Under the pieces are notes generated by a model. That model had not been told where the DNA came from and did no database searches. It saw nothing but the letters and a program-made list of their open reading frames with translations. 43,862 nt of DNA from a virus: the IMG/VR virus record IMGVR_UViG_3300047359_000869, positions 1 to 43,862 of that record; one strand, written 5' to 3'. Each line of letters opens with the position of its first letter. Within the stretch, counting starts at the first letter, position 1. This document shows positions 16,332 through 24,102 of this stretch, one piece after another. A program made the position numbers and the translations under genes.

Positions 16332-17212
16332 TTACGAATAACTCTGTCCGTGTTAATATATACTTGTTTGAAAAAATGACTTTGTTCATCGTCAAAAGGT
16401 GTAGACGAGAGAGGTAATCCGCACTCGCTACTAAGACGTTGACCTAATTCTTTACTGTATGCTAACGGATCTTTATTTTTTGTTTCTTCCCACAGTTTAT
16501 TAAGATATACAAAGTCTCTTGTTTGTACAAAGTCCCAATCTGTACACATTGTCATGTAACAACCTTGTCTTGCTCCCATTACACTCCATATGCCATTGTC
16601 TACATCAGCACCAACTTGCATCCATATTAACAAACGTTGATAATTTTGCCACCAAGTATCGTTTGCAAGGTCTTTAACTTTAGCACCTCTGTTCAAACTC
16701 ATCTTGACTCCTTCACGGAACCCTGCTCTCCATGCTTGATGTGGAGTTGCATTTATAAGACTTGTACTATAGTTGTCATTTAATTGATAGTAATTATCAA
16801 AGTAACAAAATTCAATACTAGTATCATCTTCACCGTCTGTGTTTTCATGCGTTTGCATATTTTTTACAAAGTCTTTAGTCCACATTTTTAAACTGCCATT
16901 ACCATATTTTAGTCCGTTAACATTAATATGTCCGCACCAACTAAATTGATAATCATCGTCAACTTTTAATTCGTCTAAGTCTAATACTACGTTTAAAAAC
17001 TCTGGGTCAATAATTGTATCGCCATCTACTGTAACAAAGTGTTTAGTTTCGCTTAATTCAGCACAGGCTTTGTGTGCCGCATCTGATCCTTCTACACCGT
17101 GTACACGCTTTGCCCACGGAACTTTGTTAACTAAATCAACAAAATTCTTTTCACAATTAGGTTCGTCATAAGATAGAAATATAATATCCTGCTCTGCGAT
17201 GTTTATTTTCAT
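16328..17212 (-). CDS. GT-A-type glycosyltransferase-like protein
   Basis: The 294-residue protein starts with IIFLSYDEPN and carries D63-G-D65 in VTVDGDTIIDP, the metal-binding DxD of GT-A enzymes. It is a paralogue of the 223-residue protein at 8864-9535, sharing the AKRV, NGL-x-YG-x-G and WR-x-x-FRE segments. GAGG seven bases before the ATG supports the start. It lies between an unknown gene and a twitch radical SAM gene with 4-base overlaps, so one operon carries the two. The same GT/radical SAM adjacency is found at the other copy, which suggests that these two enzyme types work on one product. Confidence 0.7.
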   Translation of the reverse strand: MKINIAEQDIIFLSYDEPNCEKNFVDLVNKVPWAKRVHGVEGSDAAHKACAELSETKHFVTVDGDTIIDPEFLNVVLDLDELKVDDDYQFSWCGHINVNGLKYGNGSLKMWTKDFVKNMQTHENTDGEDDTSIEFCYFDNYYQLNDNYSTSLINATPHQAWRAGFREGVKMSLNRGAKVKDLANDTWWQNYQRLLIWMQVGADVDNGIWSVMGARQGCYMTMCTDWDFVQTRDFVYLNKLWEETKNKDPLAYSKELGQRLSSECGLPLSSTPFDDEQSHFFKQVYINTDRVIRK

Positions 17213-17799
17213 TTGATTACCTCGTACATATATCTATCAAAGTTTTTAATTGTATATACGCTAACTGGTTTTGCACTAAACTCAAAATCACTATCAAAAG
17301 GCAGTACTACGTATTTTACGTCTGATAAATCAGCAAAACTAAAACTTAATGTTTTTAATAATATATTTGGATCGTCTTTTTCTGTAATACTAAATGTTAT
17401 TGTATTTTTAAAGTTAACTTTCTGTGCTAAAATGTTTGCTTTTAAATCTCCACCAATAGTAATTTTCCAACATGTATCTTTAATATTTTGTAATACATGG
17501 ATATCAGGTGCTTCAGATGATACACTTGGTAATTGGTATATTAAATCATCTACTAGATAACTGTCAATACTAGTATTAGAACGTTGTCTAAGTTCATATT
17601 GTTTAGTACGTTTAATATAATGTACATAATAATAGCTAAGAGGTTCTTCGCCTGAAATCATACCTTTAACTTCATGCTCCTCTACAGGAATATAACTTCC
17701 ATCTTTAGGTTTATAGTTAGGTACTGAAATAACATCTCCGTTAGTAGGATCAAATACTACATACCTTTCTTGTTTAGGTAACTCTACACTTAATTTCAT
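17209..17799 (-). CDS. Protein of unknown function, beta-rich
   Basis: I do not recognise this 196-residue protein. It has no cysteine cluster, membrane segment or nucleotide-binding motif. The sequence alternates hydrophobic and polar residues (FKNTITFSITEKDD, LSFSFADL) as in beta-sandwich proteins, and starts with a short proline-rich segment (YVVFDPTNGDVISVPNYKP). It overlaps the genes on both sides by 4 bases and so belongs to the glycosyltransferase/radical SAM operon. A small binding or scaffold protein of the cassette, or a virion decoration protein, are both possible. Confidence 0.55.
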   Translation of the reverse strand: MKLSVELPKQERYVVFDPTNGDVISVPNYKPKDGSYIPVEEHEVKGMISGEEPLSYYYVHYIKRTKQYELRQRSNTSIDSYLVDDLIYQLPSVSSEAPDIHVLQNIKDTCWKITIGGDLKANILAQKVNFKNTITFSITEKDDPNILLKTLSFSFADLSDVKYVVLPFDSDFEFSAKPVSVYTIKNFDRYMYEVIK

Positions 17800-18629
17800 A
17801 TGTTAAGATACCTTTCGTACTTTTGTATTTTAGATTCATCTAAAAATTCTTTCTCAGTATAGTGGAAAATACCTTGCTGTTGATGATTACCTATTTTTAA
17901 TTTTAAGTCATCAGTTAGATATGCACCTACTCTACTACGCCATGTTTCACTAGGATTATACCAACCTTGAATTCTAGGCTTCATATGTGTAAAACTAGGA
18001 AATGTTACTTTCTTGTTTGTAATTTGATCTTCACAATCTAGTATCTTTGTAACGATTGCTGTACTTGTGTCAACACTTAAAAAGTTTTGATACTCTTTAC
18101 TTGCATAGTGACCGTAAAAGAACTGCCAGTTGTTCATTACAAGCTCTAACCATGAATAAAAGTCTTTAGCAAAGTCACATTTTTTAAAGTAATGAAAGCC
18201 TGCATACACATTTGGCAAGTTATTTGCAATATATGTTTTACGATAGTAAGTATCATTTACTACTTCGCCTCTATATGTGTATACTTTGCTAGTATAGAAC
18301 ACTTCATAGTTGCTTAAAAAGTTCCACCATGAGTCTATGTTTTGTAATACAAGCATATCTGTGTCCATTACAATAGTTTCATCATACGGACTAGCATGAT
18401 ATAACTTCCAACGGTTAGCTACCTTCCATTCCATGTTAGCGGAATCGTCTTCCCACGGTATTTCTTTGATAACATCGAACAGATCTACATACCTAGATGG
18501 CACTTTATCGTTGGTTAACAAACAAACTTTAGTGTCATTAGTAGCTCTAATACTCATAGCTAACGCACACGCTTGTTCTACGTAGTCATATTCGCTGTTT
18601 TGTGCTATTAAAACTATACCTTTAGTCAT
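17796..18629 (-). CDS. GT8-like glycosyltransferase
   Basis: The 277-residue protein has an N-terminal nucleotide-binding strand (GIVLIAQNSEYDY) and D89-T-D91 in YDETIVMDTDML, the metal-binding DxD of GT8-like GT-A enzymes. A later segment, NVYAGFHYFKK, resembles the acceptor side of that fold. It is a paralogue of the next gene upstream, with YDETI-x-x-D-x-D in common. AGGA nine bases before the ATG supports the start. It overlaps the upstream gene by 8 bases and the downstream one by 4. Donor and acceptor are unknown; cytoplasmic, with no signal peptide. Confidence 0.75.
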   Translation of the reverse strand: MTKGIVLIAQNSEYDYVEQACALAMSIRATNDTKVCLLTNDKVPSRYVDLFDVIKEIPWEDDSANMEWKVANRWKLYHASPYDETIVMDTDMLVLQNIDSWWNFLSNYEVFYTSKVYTYRGEVVNDTYYRKTYIANNLPNVYAGFHYFKKCDFAKDFYSWLELVMNNWQFFYGHYASKEYQNFLSVDTSTAIVTKILDCEDQITNKKVTFPSFTHMKPRIQGWYNPSETWRSRVGAYLTDDLKLKIGNHQQQGIFHYTEKEFLDESKIQKYERYLNI

Positions 18630-19470
18630 TATCTATGATCCTATTCAAACTAAACTTGTTCATAACGTGAACACTACTACCTTTAATACGCAAAGGTGTG
18701 TATTCTCCAAGGTGTCCTTCTTTTTCTACTAAAAATAAAAAGTTGTCATCATTTAATTCCCACAATATATCTCTATCTGCTGTGTAATATTTTTTACCTG
18801 GTAAAGAACTTGCAAAACTACCTGTTTGATATCCGTTCATAATATGTATTGCAATACTAAACACCCAATCATTACGAAACGATGATTTGTTAATTTGAAA
18901 AATACTGTTATAGTGTTGCCAGTTATCTTGTATGTGTTGTGTTAAGTTAAAAAATGTTTCTACTTCTTTACTTTTCTTAAAGTATACAACAGTTGCCCAG
19001 TAAAAGTCTACACTAGTTTCACTAATTCTTTGAAACTCTGTAGTATCTCTAAATCCTGTTAGGTCTTTTGCGTCTTTATATATTAGGAAATTGTGTTCTT
19101 GTGTAAAACAATTTTTAAGTACATCATTTGCAATGATATAATCACTATCTAACATTATTGTTTCGTCATAAGGTGTTAGTTCATATGCTTGTGTACGCAA
19201 GTCATTCTTAAAAGCAAGTTGTTTGTAAACACCCGAACCGTCATAATAACGTTTTTCACTTGCCGCTCTAGTATTTGGTACTTCAATGACCTTATCAAAT
19301 ACTGTTTCGTAGTCTGTGTATGTTGCTTTTAAGTAATCAAGACTGTCTGTTACAACAGTTGTTGGTAATCCAAGATATTTTTTAATACGCTTTGCTAGAT
19401 AATGTGCTTGTTTACAATAATCTACTTCTAAGTTATTTCTAGCAAATATTAATGCACCTCTATTCTTCAT
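18622..19470 (-). CDS. GT8-like glycosyltransferase
   Basis: The 282-residue protein starts with RGALIFARNNLEVDYC and carries D108-S-D110 in YDETIMLDSDY, with WATVVYFKKSKE following as in its paralogue. The two form a tandem pair that probably arose by duplication. The ribosome-binding site is weak, so translation may depend on coupling with the 117-residue gene it overlaps by 11 bases. Donor and acceptor are unknown. The pair may add different sugars of the same chain; that is inference from their proximity. Confidence 0.75.
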   Translation of the reverse strand: MKNRGALIFARNNLEVDYCKQAHYLAKRIKKYLGLPTTVVTDSLDYLKATYTDYETVFDKVIEVPNTRAASEKRYYDGSGVYKQLAFKNDLRTQAYELTPYDETIMLDSDYIIANDVLKNCFTQEHNFLIYKDAKDLTGFRDTTEFQRISETSVDFYWATVVYFKKSKEVETFFNLTQHIQDNWQHYNSIFQINKSSFRNDWVFSIAIHIMNGYQTGSFASSLPGKKYYTADRDILWELNDDNFLFLVEKEGHLGEYTPLRIKGSSVHVMNKFSLNRIIDND

Positions 19471-19813
19471 ATTCTACAAGTCCGGAAACCTTTCGCAGGC
19501 TCCTTATCTTTTCGTACTCTGTAAGATACTCGTTTGATGCTGTAAAATAAATGTCTAAAATATCACTTAGGAATGTTTCAATGTCAGCAACTTTTACTGG
19601 AATATCATTGTCGTCAATTAGCACTACAGACTCTTGTCCTGTGCTTACTAACATATTACAAAAATTCATTAGGTCTTTGTTTACTGAGAATTGACCACCA
19701 TTGTGGTAATGGATTGCACTTTCGTAAAACTTTTCTTTTAAGACTCTTTTTTGGTTGTTAAGAGTAGTCATGTAATTGGCAAATTCTAATGCCTTTTCAA
19801 GACGTTCATCCAT
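19460..19813 (-). CDS. Small conserved-looking phage protein of unknown function
   Basis: This 117-residue protein starts MDERLEKALEFANYMTTLNN and has a strong AAGGAG site seven bases before the ATG. It is acidic, mainly helical in appearance, and ends in a charged YEE tail. I do not recognise a domain. It is the first gene of the accessory operon that runs to 13781, with a 17-base palindrome and a late-promoter-like box just upstream. That position and its good ribosome-binding site argue that it is real. Confidence 0.7.
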   Translation of the reverse strand: MDERLEKALEFANYMTTLNNQKRVLKEKFYESAIHYHNGGQFSVNKDLMNFCNMLVSTGQESVVLIDDNDIPVKVADIETFLSDILDIYFTASNEYLTEYEKIRSLRKVSGLVEYEE

Positions 19814-19826
19814 ACTAATTCTCCTT

Positions 19827-19843
19827 TAGTGTATTATACACTA
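19827..19843. repeat. 17-base perfect palindrome in the promoter gap
   Basis: TAGTGTAT-T-ATACACTA is a perfect inverted repeat about one central base in the 51-base gap between the tail-fibre block and the accessory operon. Read on the minus strand it can fold to a six-pair stem with a five-base loop. It contains TATAAT-like DNA and overlaps the late-promoter-like box by two bases. No U-run follows, so it is not a classical terminator. An operator or leader hairpin is possible. Confidence 0.55.
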
Positions 19844-19849
19844 TTTAAG
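19842..19849 (-). promoter_or_regulatory. Possible late promoter of the accessory operon
   Basis: CTTAAATA on the minus strand is two changes from TATAAATA. It lies 29 bases before the ATG at 19813 and its 3' end touches the palindrome, so a factor bound there would block it. Weaker than the other boxes in this window. Confidence 0.35.
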
Positions 19850-19864
19850 GAAGAAAAGCAAGTC

Positions 19865-20758
19865 TTAACTTAGATTTGAACTGCCGTTTGTGGAGTAATT
19901 TGGAGAAGCTACTTCTACTGCCGCTCCGGTTGGACGTAATTGTGTAATTGTACTGTTTAGTACACCTAATACGTTTTCGTCTGTATTTGGGTTACCTGTA
20001 TTATCATCGTTAAATGTAACTTTGAAACGTAAAACTGTATCACTTACTTTGGATCCTTCGATTTTGTAATCGTTTGCGGCATATAGCCCTGATCCTGTTT
20101 TTTCAAAAAGCTGTTGGTAACTAGCATCTAAATCATGATAACCAATTGCACTACCGTTTCCTGATCCTGTTGCTGTAGTTGATGTATAGTTCATACTAAC
20201 TGTACCCATGTTAACTAACATAGTCATCCAGTCAATTGTTTTACTACTTGATCCAACATATGTAATGTTAGAAGCAAAACGAATAGTTCCGCCTGCATTG
20301 AAATAGTGTCTTTGATGATTTGCATCTGCAAATGTTACATCAATAATATGTGAAATTGTACCGTTCCATGAAGTAGTTCTAGTACCTGCAATGGCCGCTT
20401 CAGCTGTAGTTTGACTTCCGTGTGCTACAAATTTATCATTTTCAAGTGTTGTAGCAAGATTTTCAAATTGTACAATACCTTTTTTGTTAATTGTATCACT
20501 GTCTAAAACAATATCAACGTTTTGTGTTACAATGTTAATCTCAGACGGTGTTGCACCTGTTTGATGAATACGTCCGTTTGCCATATCAGTGTATAGTTGG
20601 TTAATGTCAATTGCTTGTACATTATCATTAACGTTTACCTGGGCACTATTTAAATTTTGACCGTAACCGTCATCGCCTGACCCTACACCCATTACAGTAG
20701 CAACACGTGATTGTAAACTGTTGTACCTTGCCGCTGTAATTATATCGCCGACTGCCAT
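19865..20758 (-). CDS. Phage structural protein, probably tail-fibre associated
   Basis: The 297-residue protein begins MAVGDIITAARYNSLQSRV and is rich in Gly, Thr, Ser and Asn. A middle segment NHQRHYFNAGGTIRF resembles one I recall from marine T4-like phage tail-fibre proteins. There are no cysteines and no membrane segment, as expected for an extracellular virion part. GAGG nine bases before the ATG supports the start, and 12 bases separate it from the 496-residue fibre gene. It is the last gene of the structural block. It could be a distal fibre or an attachment protein. Confidence 0.6.
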   Translation of the reverse strand: MAVGDIITAARYNSLQSRVATVMGVGSGDDGYGQNLNSAQVNVNDNVQAIDINQLYTDMANGRIHQTGATPSEINIVTQNVDIVLDSDTINKKGIVQFENLATTLENDKFVAHGSQTTAEAAIAGTRTTSWNGTISHIIDVTFADANHQRHYFNAGGTIRFASNITYVGSSSKTIDWMTMLVNMGTVSMNYTSTTATGSGNGSAIGYHDLDASYQQLFEKTGSGLYAANDYKIEGSKVSDTVLRFKVTFNDDNTGNPNTDENVLGVLNSTITQLRPTGAAVEVASPNYSTNGSSNLS

Positions 20759-20770
20759 ATTCTTTTACCT

Positions 20771-22261
20771 CTATACTTTCAGAATGGCTTCTACTAAGCC
20801 TTCTTCTTCTGCTTCTGGTTCCCAACTCTCTAAGGCAATACCTACTAAAAAGTGTCCTTCAGCTCTAATAGTATGTCCAAGTCCTTGTGAGTCAGCATAA
20901 ATTGCTTCACCTTTATTAACGATGCCTGTTACTCTTACTGGAACACGCCCTTTAAGTGCAACTGCTTGACCTTCTGCTTCGCTGTTCATTAAGAACGCCG
21001 GTTTAGCACTAATTACACCTACTGGAATTTCAGTTGGCTCAATAGCTCTTACTTCTGCGTCTGTGTCTTCGTCAAATTTTGGAACACTAACAATAGTGCC
21101 TGTTGGCAATTCATCTTCTGTTTTGTACATCTCAGCCAAGTCAGCGTATTCTGCTGATGTTGCTGTACCTGTAAATTTGTTTGCTACTAAATTACCACTT
21201 GCATCTCTAACTGCTACTGTGTTATTAGTTGCCGCTGTATCTGCACTACGGTAGTTTACACCAACTTGCATTTTTTGTGCATTTTCCGCTAACCCGTAAA
21301 AGTTAGTGGCATGCATTTCACTGAATACAGCACCTGTTCCGCCAATTGCGTATGTGTTAGTAGAACCAGGCATAATACCTGTGTCTTGTACTGTTGCTAC
21401 ATGTTGCTCAACACCACCTACGTTATCAACTTTAAGTTTAATTTTAGTTCCAACGTCATTTTTAATAACGCCTTCGTTGTCATTTTCAATAAAGATTTTT
21501 AAATCACTTGAGTTACCAATTGAAATACCTGCATCTGCAAAACTAACAAGTGATGTAAATGATCCTGAACCTGCTAATGCAAAGTCAGTAGCACTATAGC
21601 CACCTAGTTTTAATGAGTTACTTGCTGTACCCCAGTAATAATCCTGTGTACTTGTAACACCGCCTGTTGCGTTTGTTGTATTTCTTAGTGTTAAACCTTT
21701 TTTAACAACGTCAAATCCTGTAATAGCATTAAGTGGGTCTGTACTATCAATAGTAAATGTTGCGCCTGAAATAATATAAATTGTTTCATCGTTAACAATA
21801 GCCTTAATAACTAATCTGTTTACGTTAGTTGTATCTCTAACGTTAGCTGAAACCATCTGTGTAACAGTTGTACCTGCACCCTGTGGTCCTACTAGTACAT
21901 AACCTGTACCGCTATATGCATATAATTGTTCGTTTGTTGAATCCCACCATAAGTCGCCAGTTGCTAAACCAGCTGGTGCAGTTGCGGCTACTTCAGCACC
22001 GCCTGTAGTTCTAAACTTAGATCCATCATAAAATTTTAGCTTATTAGCACCTGAGTCGTACCAAACCTGTCCCGAAATGGCTTTTGGAGGCTGGTTAGCA
22101 CCACTAAAGTTTTCTAATAAGTGTAAAAAGTTTTCGTTCTGAATTTCACCGTAACCGGCGTAATTTTTACCAACTAGTTTAATATCACTAGTTTGATCCA
22201 CGGTTCCATCTTCAACAACTGTTAAAGTAGTTCCATTATATCTATCAATAGTATATGCCAT
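20771..22261 (-). CDS. Tail-fibre-like protein with C-terminal processing/trimer domain
   Basis: The 496-residue protein shares its first ~130 residues with the two fibre genes upstream: a KNYAGYGE segment, NENFLHLLENF, then GQVWYDS...LKFYDGS-x-FR and GDLWWDS repeats. The last ~125 residues begin AEYADLAEMYKT and contain GTIVSVP and ALKGRVPVRVTG, a module common at the C-terminus of marine phage fibre proteins. The start has GAGG seven bases upstream and a late-promoter-like box lies just before it. It probably forms a trimeric fibre for host binding; the receptor is unknown. Confidence 0.75.
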   Translation of the reverse strand: MAYTIDRYNGTTLTVVEDGTVDQTSDIKLVGKNYAGYGEIQNENFLHLLENFSGANQPPKAISGQVWYDSGANKLKFYDGSKFRTTGGAEVAATAPAGLATGDLWWDSTNEQLYAYSGTGYVLVGPQGAGTTVTQMVSANVRDTTNVNRLVIKAIVNDETIYIISGATFTIDSTDPLNAITGFDVVKKGLTLRNTTNATGGVTSTQDYYWGTASNSLKLGGYSATDFALAGSGSFTSLVSFADAGISIGNSSDLKIFIENDNEGVIKNDVGTKIKLKVDNVGGVEQHVATVQDTGIMPGSTNTYAIGGTGAVFSEMHATNFYGLAENAQKMQVGVNYRSADTAATNNTVAVRDASGNLVANKFTGTATSAEYADLAEMYKTEDELPTGTIVSVPKFDEDTDAEVRAIEPTEIPVGVISAKPAFLMNSEAEGQAVALKGRVPVRVTGIVNKGEAIYADSQGLGHTIRAEGHFLVGIALESWEPEAEEEGLVEAILKV

Positions 22262-22280
22262 TTCTTTTCCTCTATGTTAC

Positions 22281-22288
22281 TATTTATC
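22281..22288 (-). promoter_or_regulatory. Putative late promoter before the 496-residue fibre gene
   Basis: GATAAATA on the minus strand matches seven of eight bases of the T4 late box. It is 20 bases before the ATG at 22261 and gives a leader of about 14 bases that still includes the GAGG ribosome-binding site. It sits in the 29-base gap between two fibre genes. Confidence 0.5.
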
Positions 22289-22290
22289 TC

Positions 22291-24102
22291 TTACCACAAG
22301 CCGCCGCTTGAACCAAGATCGTTATCAAATACCCATGCACCTGCGGCAACTCTAAAGCGTTTTAAACCACGTGATATAGTAACATTAACGTTACCTGATG
22401 CTGAAGCAAACGCAACGTCTTGTACTACACTCTGATTTAACACACCGTTAGCATCTACTGCAACGTATGAGATGTTTTTAGCCGCGTCTACGTCAATACC
22501 TGTAACTGTTGCTCCTGCAATAGTTGAAGTAGCTATGTACGCATATGTTCCGGTTTTCTTATTACTTGCTGGATAAATGTCTTCGATGATCGTTGCAATG
22601 TTACTGTTAGATAATCCAGTAATATCTAAACTCATTACAACTGGTTCTAAGTTAATCTGATCATCAACATAAAACTTAGTAGCGGCATCTGTATTAGTTG
22701 TTGGTTCCGCTAGTCCAGTAATTTTTTGGTTATTAGTAATTGTAATACTTCCAGTACTTTCTAATTGTAATGGAGTACTAGTTGTAATCTTTGCGCCTTG
22801 GATATTAGTTTGATCAACATTAAGCTGATTCAATGTACCAATGTCTGTAAGTCCAAGTGCTTGTGTTACTGTTGAACCTAATTCTGTTTTGTTTAATACG
22901 TTAACACCTTCAGCTTTGTACCACTTAGTTGCAACAACGTCAATGTTTTCACTTGATGTCCAAGCACCTGTAGCATTTCTCCAAAGCCATTCTTTATCAA
23001 GATCGCTTGATTTAAGAATAACTCCGCCAAGGTCTACGTTTGCATTATCTAATGATGTACTATCACTAGTAATACCTAATTCAATATTTTTATCTTCAAC
23101 TCTTAAATTTTGTGTTTCAATGTTAACAGCTGGTGATGTTAAAAATAAGTTACCATCAACTCTCATATCGCCACCAACGTGTAACGTATGCTGTGGAGTA
23201 TCTTTAAATATACCTAAGAATGATTCTGATGTGTCAATAGTTACTGCATCTACAAAACCTGTTGCTTTTCTAACTCTAATTTTATAATCATGATTTGATA
23301 ATTGGTTTTCGTTAACAACGCTAGTTCCAACTACCTTTTGAATATTGTTTTGTGCAGTACCAATTGTAATACCACCACTGTTAGCAACTGTTACTGTTCC
23401 AGTTGTAACTGAGTTAGAGTCTGCTGATAAAAACTGCGAAGCACTTTTGGCTACGCCTGCATTATCAACTAGTGCCGCGGCACTATCTGCTGAGCCTCTA
23501 AATACAAAGTCTGTAACACTTGAAATAATGTTAAAGCCTTTCTTAATATTATCAAGTCCAGTAATAGCATATGAAGCCGCTGGTGTAAATTCATTGTTCG
23601 AAAATACTCCTATTAGTGTTCCTGCTATTGAAAACTTTATAATAGTTTTACTATTGTTTTGATTATCTAATACTGTTACAGTTTCAAACCCTGACTTGCC
23701 TTGGTCATTTGTATAAATTGGACCTGCTAAATTAAACTGTGTACCATCATAAAAATGTAATTGTCTTGTATCGTTGTTAATCCAAAGATCACCTGCAACT
23801 ACACCAACACCTGGTTGTGAATTTTGTACAATAGGGCCACCACTGGTTCTAAAATTTGTTCCGTCATAAACTTTAAGTCTTGCTTCTGTACTATCAAACC
23901 ATAGCTGACCTTTTAGTGGTAAGCTAGGAGCCGATGTGTTAGCAAAATTTTCTAGTATCTTAATAAAGTTTTCGTTAATACTTTCACCAAACCCTGAATA
24001 GTTTTTACCTATTAAGGAAATATCAGTACTTGTAGTATCTAAACTACCGTCGACTAAGTCTACTAGTAATGAGCCGTCCGTTTTATTTAATTTATAACTC
24101 AT
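22291..24102 (-). CDS. Tail-fibre-like protein
   Basis: The 603-residue protein has the shared fibre N-terminus (KNYSGFGESINENFIKILENF, then GQLWFDS, LKVYDGTNFR and GDLWINN units). The shaft has segments seen in phage fibres: HTLHVGGDMRVDGNLFL, NLRVEDKNIELG, and NTDAATKFYVDD close to the C-terminal domain. No collar domain is present. The start has GGAG seven bases upstream, and its ATG overlaps the stop of the preceding fibre gene by one base. It is likely a component of a multi-part fibre encoded by the three adjacent genes. Confidence 0.75.
   Translation of the reverse strand: MSYKLNKTDGSLLVDLVDGSLDTTSTDISLIGKNYSGFGESINENFIKILENFANTSAPSLPLKGQLWFDSTEARLKVYDGTNFRTSGGPIVQNSQPGVGVVAGDLWINNDTRQLHFYDGTQFNLAGPIYTNDQGKSGFETVTVLDNQNNSKTIIKFSIAGTLIGVFSNNEFTPAASYAITGLDNIKKGFNIISSVTDFVFRGSADSAAALVDNAGVAKSASQFLSADSNSVTTGTVTVANSGGITIGTAQNNIQKVVGTSVVNENQLSNHDYKIRVRKATGFVDAVTIDTSESFLGIFKDTPQHTLHVGGDMRVDGNLFLTSPAVNIETQNLRVEDKNIELGITSDSTSLDNANVDLGGVILKSSDLDKEWLWRNATGAWTSSENIDVVATKWYKAEGVNVLNKTELGSTVTQALGLTDIGTLNQLNVDQTNIQGAKITTSTPLQLESTGSITITNNQKITGLAEPTTNTDAATKFYVDDQINLEPVVMSLDITGLSNSNIATIIEDIYPASNKKTGTYAYIATSTIAGATVTGIDVDAAKNISYVAVDANGVLNQSVVQDVAFASASGNVNVTISRGLKRFRVAAGAWVFDNDLGSSGGLW

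Noticed and set aside
19827-19843. The palindrome as an intrinsic terminator of the fibre operon
   Set aside because: The stem is AT-rich and no run of U follows on the minus strand.
22841-23287. A 148-codon plus-strand frame opposite the 603-residue fibre gene
   Set aside because: Same Ser/Thr/Val-rich shadow composition, no ribosome-binding site and no recognisable domain.
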